Positions 58,154 to 64,000 of a stretch of 64,000 bases of DNA are shown piece after piece (positions within the stretch are counted from its first letter, which is position 1; each line of letters begins with the position of its first letter). The notes below the pieces were generated by a model that saw nothing but the letters and a program-made list of their open reading frames with translations, was not told where the DNA came from and did not search any database. Source of the stretch: Nocardioides nematodiphilus (GTDB taxonomy: Bacteria; Actinomycetota; Actinomycetes; Propionibacteriales; Nocardioidaceae). The position numbers and the translations under genes were made by a program. The stretch covers positions 1 through 64,000 of the forward strand of contig NZ_JAIWOY010000015.1 in NCBI RefSeq assembly GCF_020216525.1. Reading direction: 5' to 3'.

Positions 58154-60529
58154 TCAGGTCCGTTCGAGCCGCCGTGCGAGGTAAGGCGCCGTCGCGCTGC
58201 CTTCGGCCTTCGCGATGGCAGCCGGCGTGCCGGTCGCGACGACCTGCCCACCGGCGTCACCTCCGCCGGGGCCGAGGTCGATGACCCAGTCGGCGGTGGC
58301 GATGACGTCGAGGTTGTGCTCGACGAGGACCACGGTGTTGCCGGCGTCGACGAGCCGGTGCAGCAGCCGCAGCAGGAGCGCGGTGTCAGCGGGGTGCAGA
58401 CCCGAGGTCGGTTCGTCGAGCAGGTAGAGGGCGTGGCCGCGGTGGGCCCGCTGGAGCTCGGTCGCGAGCTTGATGCGTTGTGCCTCGCCTCCGCTGAGCT
58501 CGGTCGCCGGCTGGCCCAGGGTGAGATAGCCCAGGCCCACGTCCTGAAGCGCCTGGAGGCTGCGCGCGGCGGCCGGCACGTCGGCGAGGAACGTCGCGGC
58601 ATCGTCGACGGGCATCGCGAGGACCTCGGCGATGTTCTTGTCACGGTAGGTGATCTCGAGCGTCTCGGCGTTGTACCGGTCGCCGTGGCAGGCCGTGCAG
58701 GGTGCGTAGGTGCCGGGCAGGAAGAGCAGCTCGACCGAGACGAACCCCTCGCCCTGACAGGTCTCACAGCGACCCTGCGCGACGTTGAAGGAGAACCGAC
58801 CTGCCCCGTAGCCGCGGGCGCGTGCCGCATCGGTGGCGGCGTACAGCTTCCGCACGGCGTCGAAGAGCCCGGTGTACGTCGCCAGGTTGGACCGTGGCGT
58901 CCGGCCGATCGGCCGCTGGTCGACGAGCACCAGCCGGTCGAAGGAGTCGAGAGCGGTCCGGTCCTCGGCGAGGACCTGGCTGACCAGGGTGGACTTGCCG
59001 GAGCCGGAGACCCCGGTGACGGCGGTGAGGACGCAGACCGGGATGTCGACGGTGAGGTCGTGCAGGTTGTGGCGGCTGACGCCGGCCAGCTGCACCCAGC
59101 CCTGCGGGGCGCGGACGTCGTGCACCAGCCGCTCGGCCCGACCGAACAGGTAGGCGCTGGTGGCCGACTCCTTCACGTCCTCGAGTCCGGCCACGGGCCC
59201 GCTGTAGAGCACGTTGCCCCCTGCCGCGCCCGCACCGGGGCCGATGTCGACGACCCAGTCGGCCCGCCGTACGACGTCGAGGTCGTGCTCCACGACGAAC
59301 AAGGAGTTGCCGGCCGCCTTGAGGCGATCCAGGACCTCGAGCAGCGGCTGCGCGTCGGCCGGGTGCAGGCCCGCCGAGGGCTCGTCGAGCACGTAGACGA
59401 CCCCGAACAGGCCGGAGCGCAGCTGGGTGGCGATCCGCAGGCGCTGCGCCTCGCCGGGGGACAGCGTCGTGGAGCTGCGCCCCAGACTCAGGTATCCCAG
59501 GCCCAGATCGAGGAGCACCTCGATGCGGGCGACCAGGTCGGCGCAGATGCGCACCGCGACCTCGTCGGCCTGCTCGGGCGACTCGGGCGACTCGGCGACC
59601 GGCCGCAGGAGCGCGACCAGCTGGGTGAGCGCCAGGTCGTTGACCTCGGCGATCGAGTGCCCGAGGAAGGTCACGGCAAGGGCCTCCGGCCGCAGTCCGC
59701 TGCCCCGGCAGTCCGGGCAGGGCGCGTCCTCCACGTACCGCAGGGCTCGCTCGCGCATCCGCTCGCTCTTGGAGTCGGCCAGGACGTGCATGACGTGCTT
59801 GCGCGCGCTCCAGAACTTCCCGTAGTAGCCGTAGTCGATGCGGTCGCGCTCGGGCTTGATGAGCACGGACGGCTGTTCGTCGGTGAACAGGAGCCAGTCG
59901 CGTTCCTTCTTCGCCAGGCTGTGCCAGGGCGCGTCGACGTCGATGCCCAGGCCGGTGACGATGCTGCGCAGGTTGGCCCCCTGCCAGGCACCGGGCCAGG
60001 CGGCGATCGCTCCTTCGCGAATGCTCAGGGATCGGTCGGGCACGAGCAGGTCCTCGGTGACGTCGTGCACGACGCCCAGTCCGTGACAGCGCGGGCACGC
60101 GCCGGCGGCGGTGTTGGGGGAGAAGGCCTCGGCGGCGAGGTGGTCGACCCCGGTCGGGTAGTCGCCTGCTCGCGAGTAGAGGATCCGCAGCAGGTTGGAC
60201 AGCGTGGTGAGGGTCCCCACCGACGAGCGCGACGTGGCCGCCCCGCGCCGCTGTTGCAGCGCCACGGCCGGTGGCAGCCCGGAGACCTCTTGGACGTGGG
60301 GTGCCCCGACCTGCTGCAGCAACCGGCGAGCGTACGGCGCCACCGACTCGAAGTAGCGACGCTGCGCCTCCGCGTAGAGCGTGCCGAACGCCAGCGACGA
60401 CTTCCCTGAGCCGGAGATGCCGGTGAACGCCACCATGGCGTTACGAGGAATGTCGACGTCGATGTTGCGGAGGTTGTGCTCGTTGGCGCCGCGGACGCGC
60501 ACGAAGGTGTCGATCGCATCGCTGGTCAC
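58154..60529 (-). CDS. Short UvrA paralogue (excinuclease ABC subunit A-like, 791 aa)
   Basis: An ABC-type ATPase with two ATP-binding units like UvrA: GISGSGKSSLAFGTLYAEAQRRY and GVSGSGKSTLVSQVL Walker A loops, LSPGEAQRLRIA and LSGGEAQRIKLA signatures, and DEPSAGLHP/DEPTSGLHP D-loops. Zinc modules are CPRCHGLG/CPDCRGSG and CETCQGEG...CTACHGD. True UvrA is about 940-1000 residues; this one lacks some of the insertions, as do UvrA2/DrrC-like paralogues that confer tolerance to DNA-binding drugs. GTG 60529 has GGAGG 4-5 nt upstream. No LexA box is visible upstream. Confidence 0.86.
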   Translation of the reverse strand: MTSDAIDTFVRVRGANEHNLRNIDVDIPRNAMVAFTGISGSGKSSLAFGTLYAEAQRRYFESVAPYARRLLQQVGAPHVQEVSGLPPAVALQQRRGAATSRSSVGTLTTLSNLLRILYSRAGDYPTGVDHLAAEAFSPNTAAGACPRCHGLGVVHDVTEDLLVPDRSLSIREGAIAAWPGAWQGANLRSIVTGLGIDVDAPWHSLAKKERDWLLFTDEQPSVLIKPERDRIDYGYYGKFWSARKHVMHVLADSKSERMRERALRYVEDAPCPDCRGSGLRPEALAVTFLGHSIAEVNDLALTQLVALLRPVAESPESPEQADEVAVRICADLVARIEVLLDLGLGYLSLGRSSTTLSPGEAQRLRIATQLRSGLFGVVYVLDEPSAGLHPADAQPLLEVLDRLKAAGNSLFVVEHDLDVVRRADWVVDIGPGAGAAGGNVLYSGPVAGLEDVKESATSAYLFGRAERLVHDVRAPQGWVQLAGVSRHNLHDLTVDIPVCVLTAVTGVSGSGKSTLVSQVLAEDRTALDSFDRLVLVDQRPIGRTPRSNLATYTGLFDAVRKLYAATDAARARGYGAGRFSFNVAQGRCETCQGEGFVSVELLFLPGTYAPCTACHGDRYNAETLEITYRDKNIAEVLAMPVDDAATFLADVPAAARSLQALQDVGLGYLTLGQPATELSGGEAQRIKLATELQRAHRGHALYLLDEPTSGLHPADTALLLRLLHRLVDAGNTVVLVEHNLDVIATADWVIDLGPGGGDAGGQVVATGTPAAIAKAEGSATAPYLARRLERT

Positions 60530-60605
60530 GCGCCCTCCGTACCCCGTCAGCGGTCGGAGATGTCGCAACCGACGGCTCATCTGCCGACCTTGGTGTCGTG
60601 TTCGG

Positions 60606-61217
60606 TCATCGCCGGCCTGGGGGATGAAGACCTGCTGCGCTCAACTCCAACCGGGCGAGGCGCTCGATGACGGCCGGGTCGTGCCGCCGCCAACCCGCCA
60701 CAGGGTCTTCGTCGATGCGTGCCAGGACGTGGAGGGGCTGGTTGGTGAGGGCACGCAGCGCGAACAGGTCCGGGCCGGCGCCGGCGTCGAGGAGGCGCTG
60801 CCCAGCGGTGGCACGGCGGACGAACCGGATCCGCGGGGGCAGGTAGAAGACCAGGAGCAGCACCACCGGGAGCAGCACGACCATCACCCCGAGCCAGTTC
60901 GCGAGGGCCGTGGCCGCGTGCTCTTGGCGCTGCCCCGCGGTGGCGAGGGCGGAGGCTGCACCGCTGGCGCCGTCGAAGGGGCTGCTCACCGAATCACCGA
61001 CAAGTGGGACGCCGGCCAGGCTCTGGCCGGCATCGTGCAGCCGGGATGCCAGATGGGTGGCGGAGGAGTCGATCTCGCGACCGGGTGTGGCTAGCCTCAA
61101 CGCGGCGTCGTGCACCTTCGCAGCGACCGCGATGCACAGTACGACGTACAGCACGGCCGCGAGATCACCAGCGGCCTGGACGCCGCGGCGAGCGGGGGAG
61201 TCGGCGTAGAGCTTCAT
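60606..61217 (-). CDS. Membrane protein of unknown function
   Basis: A 203-residue protein with two clear transmembrane segments (AAVLYVVLCIAVAAKVHDAA and NWLGVMVVLLPVVLLLVFYLPP) separated by about 65 mostly polar residues, then a soluble C-terminal part. I do not recognise a family, although the helix-loop-helix layout is common in actinobacterial hypotheticals. ATG 61217 has GGAG just upstream. It is the last confidently predicted gene before a stretch without genes. Confidence 0.72.
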   Translation of the reverse strand: MKLYADSPARRGVQAAGDLAAVLYVVLCIAVAAKVHDAALRLATPGREIDSSATHLASRLHDAGQSLAGVPLVGDSVSSPFDGASGAASALATAGQRQEHAATALANWLGVMVVLLPVVLLLVFYLPPRIRFVRRATAGQRLLDAGAGPDLFALRALTNQPLHVLARIDEDPVAGWRRHDPAVIERLARLELSAAGLHPPGRR

Positions 61218-62032
61218 GTGGCTCCGTGCCCGGGACCGGCAGCCGCGACACCCGCCTACGCGTCCTGCTGATCGGCCCACGTGCGCTGCCGCTTTGCTCC
61301 CGCGCGGGTATAGAGACCCATCCATCGGAGTCCGACCGTGATGACAAGCCAAGCCGAGCTTGCGTAGCGCGCCCGCTCGCAATGTCCAGCACGAGCGGGT
61401 TGCAGGCCGTCGTGCACCGTGCCGCCGGTACGCGATGGGCATGATGCCCTGGAGCGGCGCGCCAGCTCGCGGCGGAGCGACGTGACCTGGACGGTAGCGG
61501 CGAATGGAGGCAGCTCCGGTCCGCGCGCCCATCGCGTAGATCCGGCACGTCACCGCGCCCGCGTCGCCCCTCGTCAACCACACGACGGTCGGCATCGTCA
61601 CGCAGGTCCGACCGGTTGATGATCAGTGCCACCCATCCTCGCCACGCAGCCCCGCAAAGGTACGTGCCCGCCGCGCTCGCACCCATGGGCGTGAGCGTGT
61701 CTCACCCGAAGGAGAAACGCCGACGGACACGCAAGAAGCCGGTACCCCGTGGCCAGGGTTGCGACGCCTCGCGGACGGTAAGCGCTTGAGGGTGCGACGT
61801 GGTCCGCACACGGCGGTGTGATGCAGGAACGCTCGGGCTTGCATCTGACGATGGGCGTGTGGAAATGAGGGGACTCGAATCGTGAAGGAGGGGCTCGCCG
61901 CCAAGCGGCGAGCAGGTCCTCGACGGTGATCTGCCCGTCGAGCGACACCCGCGCAAGCACTCGGCGGCGGCTCGATGTGCGTCGAAGAAGCGGGTCTCGA
62001 CGATGGAGTGCATCTCTGCGTTCAGTCGTCGG
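61218..62032. other. 815-bp stretch with no supportable gene
   Basis: Both strands carry only overlapping open frames with arginine/serine/proline-rich translations that look like shadow reading. A minus-strand fragment at about 61905-62010 reads partly like protein (TRFFDAHRAAAE, then in another frame DGQITVEDLLAAWRR), so a decayed gene is possible. One perfect hairpin is listed separately. Confidence 0.5.
61893..61913. repeat. Perfect 9-bp inverted repeat with 3-nt loop
   Basis: GCTCGCCGC and GCGGCGAGC flank CAA. It has terminator-like form but lies in a region without a gene, so its role is unknown. Confidence 0.45.
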
Positions 62033-62038
62033 TAGGGT
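62033..62038 (+). promoter_or_regulatory. -10-like TAGGGT, leaderless start
   Basis: TAGGGT ends 6 nt before ATG 62045, identical in sequence and spacing to the padR promoter. Confidence 0.5.
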
Positions 62039-62044
62039 CCTCAG

Positions 62045-62269
62045 ATGCGGCCAGTCATCCGGTGCTTCAGCGTCAACAATCCGCACGGTCCTGAGGTCGA
62101 GGACCTGCCGCTTCTTCTTCGCCGCCTTGCGGACGCGGTTGAAGCTGAGGGCATTCGCCCTGACGAGCTCATGGACGTGACGCTCTCGAACGATGAGCTC
62201 ATCGACGAGGGTTACTTCTGTTGGCGGGCGACGGTGTACTGGCAGCCGAATGAGACCGACAACCTGTGA
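62045..62269 (+). CDS. Small conserved protein of unknown function
   Basis: A 74-residue protein beginning RPVIRCFSVNNPHGPEVEDLPLLLRRLADAVEAEGI and continuing DELMDVTLSNDELIDEGYFCWRATVYWQP. I recognise the pattern as an actinobacterial hypothetical but have no function. Codon use is normal for the genome. Leaderless by TAGGGT-N6-ATG. It is the first of the orphan genes at the right end. Confidence 0.7.
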   Translation: MRPVIRCFSVNNPHGPEVEDLPLLLRRLADAVEAEGIRPDELMDVTLSNDELIDEGYFCWRATVYWQPNETDNL

Positions 62270-62297
62270 AGGGTAGTTGTTTACGGATCTAGTACTC

Positions 62298-62319
62298 AGG
62301 GACGGATGAGTGTGTCCCT
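62298..62319 (+). terminator. Hairpin after the small conserved gene
   Basis: AGGGAC (62298-62303) and GTCCCT (62314-62319) form a 6-bp stem with a 10-nt loop, 29 bp after the stop of the 62045 gene. Confidence 0.4.
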
Positions 62320-62420
62320 CAGGCGGCGGAATGACATGTCCGCGATATCGGCTACTCCCGGCCGTGCCGGTGCACCGCAAGTCCTGATGCGAATCATCAG
62401 CGCAGTCGTCGCGGTCCCTC

Positions 62421-62426
62421 TACTCT
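62421..62426 (+). promoter_or_regulatory. -10-like TACTCT, leaderless start of lipoprotein gene
   Basis: TACTCT ends 7 nt before GTG 62434; no ribosome site. Confidence 0.45.
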
Positions 62427-62433
62427 CCGAGAT

Positions 62434-62907
62434 GTGAGGGCGGGGACGCGATTGCTCGGCGGTGCGGCCGCAGGACTCATCTCCATCGCATTGCTCAGCT
62501 CGTGCGGGCAACATCCGGACGATCGGAAGGCCGGCTACGACCGGATTGGGTCCGTAGGATCCGATGTGCTGTCCGCGAAGGTCGACCATGAGAACGATGG
62601 CGAATACGTCGACGTCCGGCTCCGCGACGAAGCCGGCAACCTCTTGTGTGACGGCCGTGGTCCACTGATGACTGCTCAGCAGACGCCCGCCGTCTGCGAC
62701 GGCGCAAGTACCAACGCGTACGTGTACGTAGGACAGCAGCCGAAACGAGGAGTAACCGCGCCGATGTGCCGCGAGAGCGGCGAGCCCATCGCTCTACCTC
62801 GGCTCGCAACGGCCAGCAAGTGGGCGGCGGACTTCGTTCTGTGGGTCGACCGATCAGGCGACGACTTCGCGCGCGTACGCCACTGCGGATCGGTGAACGC
62901 GGACTGA
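62434..62907 (+). CDS. Lipoprotein of unknown function
   Basis: A 157-residue putative lipoprotein: RLLGGAAAGLISIALLSSCGQ, with lipobox L-S-S-C and acylated cysteine at about 24. The mature protein has several cysteines (LLCDGRG, AVCDGA, APMCRES, RHCGS), possibly forming disulfides. No family recognised. GTG 62434 has TACTCT 7 nt upstream. GC content is slightly lower than in the genes to the left. Confidence 0.72.
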   Translation: MRAGTRLLGGAAAGLISIALLSSCGQHPDDRKAGYDRIGSVGSDVLSAKVDHENDGEYVDVRLRDEAGNLLCDGRGPLMTAQQTPAVCDGASTNAYVYVGQQPKRGVTAPMCRESGEPIALPRLATASKWAADFVLWVDRSGDDFARVRHCGSVNAD

Positions 62908-62917
62908 CCCGCGCGCG

Positions 62918-62983
62918 TCAGTCCGTGCGAATCAGCGGCATCGGCCCGTCTTCGAAGAACTGGGCCAGAAGCTCGAGGTTCAC
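62918..62983 (-). other. Mini open frame of 21 codons
   Basis: GTG 62983 begins NLELLAQFFEDGPMPLIRTD followed by a stop at 62918. The composition looks like real protein and GAGGAT lies 7 nt upstream, as in leaderless starts. It may be a C-terminal remnant of a lost gene or a small peptide gene. Evidence is weak. Confidence 0.25.
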
Positions 62984-63131
62984 GTAGAGAATCCTCAGTC
63001 ATCGGACGGGATGGGCGCAGCCATATGCCCATTCGGTCTCCCCGGTTTGGCCCGCGTATGGCCGTGCTCGGCTAGCCGTCGGCGCGTGATTAGCTTGACC
63101 GCGCTCCTCGTGGACTTTGTCGTGACAGGGA

Positions 63132-63629
63132 CTAGCGGGCAGAACGCTGCAACTCGACCAGCACAGCCCCGCGAGCGAGATCGACGACGCGCATGACACG
63201 CCAGTCGGCTCGTGTGTCGGTGAGGTCGAACGCGTCCCACTCGTAGTCCCCGACCAGAACGAGTTCGCCGGTCGCCGTCAGCCGCGAGTTAGGAGTGACT
63301 GTTGACGCACTCCCTTTGAACTGCACCTGGAAGCGGTCTGAGTCAACGGATAGCACCAGTTCTGCACCGGCACGTTGGTGATGATTCGAGTCCTCGTCCC
63401 CGGTCCAGACGTCCACTGCGGCAGCGGCTGTTCCGGTCAGGGCGTACACAACCGGCGTTCGTTCGGTGCTCTCGAACCGCGTGACCTCGCAAATGCCGTC
63501 CGGCGTGTGGCCGTCGACGGCCGTGATCTGACCATGAAGGCGCACTCCGGCCGAAGGAAACAACGAATCTACCTCTGGCCGAGGTCGCCCACTCTCCACG
63601 AGCATCCAGTCCGGCACGCGCACCCACAT
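63132..63629 (-). CDS. Orphan protein of unknown function
   Basis: A 165-residue soluble protein (SLFPSAGVRLHGQITAVDGHTPDGICEVTRFESTER, ELVLVGDYEWDAFDLTDTRADWRVMRVVDLARG). I recognise no domain. ATG 63629 has CAGGAT 6 nt upstream, the same element as before the ldh and SDR genes, so it is probably leaderless. The upstream gap to the last gene is 131 bp with divergent orientation. Confidence 0.6.
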   Translation of the reverse strand: MWVRVPDWMLVESGRPRPEVDSLFPSAGVRLHGQITAVDGHTPDGICEVTRFESTERTPVVYALTGTAAAAVDVWTGDEDSNHHQRAGAELVLSVDSDRFQVQFKGSASTVTPNSRLTATGELVLVGDYEWDAFDLTDTRADWRVMRVVDLARGAVLVELQRSAR

Positions 63630-63635
63630 GCACCC

Positions 63636-63641
63636 ATCCTG
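63636..63641 (-). promoter_or_regulatory. -10-like CAGGAT, leaderless start
   Basis: CAGGAT on the minus strand lies 6 nt before ATG 63629. Confidence 0.4.
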
Positions 63642-63748
63642 GAGCACGCATCTAGCGACGACCGCTCATCGGCAGATCCGGCTGAGGCGTCCGGCACGCG
63701 GCGAGATGACGCAACGGCGGATGCGGCAGGTGACGGTGCAGCGTCTGC

Positions 63749-63754
63749 CACTCT
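63749..63754 (+). promoter_or_regulatory. -10-like CACTCT, leaderless start
   Basis: CACTCT lies 6 nt before GTG 63761. Confidence 0.35.
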
Positions 63755-63760
63755 TGGTGC

Positions 63761-64000
63761 GTGGATGTCAGAAGGGTAGATCCGCGCGACCAGACCTGGG
63801 AGTTCGGCGATCCTCTCTACCGGGTGTACTTCCACGACGCGTACGGCGCCTCGGACGAGTACGAGATCGAGGGAGCTAGCGGGATAACAGAGGTGCTGGC
63901 CTGGGCCGGAAGCAAGCCAGGGGTCCGCTCGTTTGTCGTATACGTGTGTGTGCCGCAGGACGGACTCGGATTGGTTCGACTGCACGGCAAGGATCCGAAC
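63761..64000 (+). CDS. Conserved actinobacterial protein, 3' end outside window
   Basis: Open frame from GTG 63761 to the window end (80 codons), starting VDVRRVDPRDQTWEFGDPLYRVYF, then SDEYEIEGASGITEVLAWAG and LGLVRLHGKDPN. I recognise it as a widespread small actinobacterial hypothetical of about 90 residues, so only a few residues are probably missing. CACTCT lies 6 nt upstream. Function unknown. Confidence 0.7.
   Translation, partial: MDVRRVDPRDQTWEFGDPLYRVYFHDAYGASDEYEIEGASGITEVLAWAGSKPGVRSFVVYVCVPQDGLGLVRLHGKDPN

Noticed and set aside
61865..61895. T-loop-like sequence suggesting a tRNA
   Set aside because: GACTCGAATC resembles a T-loop core, but the flanking bases do not pair as a T-stem and no acceptor or anticodon stem can be drawn.
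61598..62380. Minus-strand frame of 260 codons in the gene-poor stretch
   Set aside because: Composition is arginine- and proline-rich with no domain. It also overlaps the convincing gene at 62045 on the other strand.
1..64000. CRISPR arrays, insertion sequences, prophage, integrase or attachment sites
   Set aside because: No regular repeat-spacer arrays, transposase motifs or phage structural genes were found on reading through; the helicase alone is not enough.

Overview
The window is very GC-rich DNA from an actinobacterium. The gene content (DUF4193, DUF3099, DUF3224, DUF2236 and DUF6204 families, an actinobacterial-type LexA box, GTG starts and many apparently leaderless genes) fits Nocardioides or a close relative in the Propionibacteriales. 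The species call is inference. I see no rRNA, tRNA, insertion sequence, CRISPR array or prophage. Most of the window is chromosomal core and accessory metabolism in short operons.

Layout. 1-1.7 kb: the end of an aldehyde dehydrogenase, a flavin-type oxidoreductase and a DUF1003 membrane protein. 1.9-6.4 kb: four glycosyltransferases joined by ATGA/GTGA overlaps, then a VOC protein. 6.5-13.2 kb: a sugar module made of a frameshifted D-lactate dehydrogenase, phosphoketolase, and a beta-phosphoglucomutase/GH65 phosphorylase fusion. 13.2-19 kb: a secreted beta-helix protein, a cobalamin riboswitch, and the B12 genes cobG-like/cobH/cobIJ/cobM/bluB. 19-28.5 kb: ArfB, a GH43 enzyme, a formate/nitrite-type channel, small stress proteins, a merR-adh-cupin operon and a divergent LysR/SDR pair. 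28.5-43.8 kb: a helicase, a multi-sensor SpoIIE phosphatase, SelO, a zinc-independent dehydrogenase, a divergent P1B-ATPase/ArsR pair, an ICL-like enzyme, a probable SOS gene and a DUF2236 enzyme. 43.8-49.8 kb: coiled-coil and CsbD-like proteins, an RsbW-type ATPase, a histidine kinase, and two related tiny genes. 49.9-61.2 kb: DedA, SGNH hydrolase, RF3, a diguanylate cyclase, a PadR module, and a short UvrA paralogue. 61.2-64 kb: a stretch with no convincing gene followed by orphan hypothetical genes.

How the genes fit together. GH65 phosphorolysis gives beta-glucose-1-phosphate. The fused mutase converts this to glucose-6-phosphate, and phosphoketolase can cleave the derived fructose-6-phosphate to acetyl-phosphate; the lactate dehydrogenase beside it is broken in this sequence. 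The B12 operon covers only part of the corrin pathway plus lower-ligand synthesis. Several regulator/target pairs have visible operators: MerR, PadR, ArsR and LexA.

A recurring feature is a -10-like hexamer (consensus NANNNT, usually TANNNT or CAGGAT) placed 6-7 nt before the start codon with no Shine-Dalgarno. This suggests leaderless transcripts and was used to choose about twenty starts.
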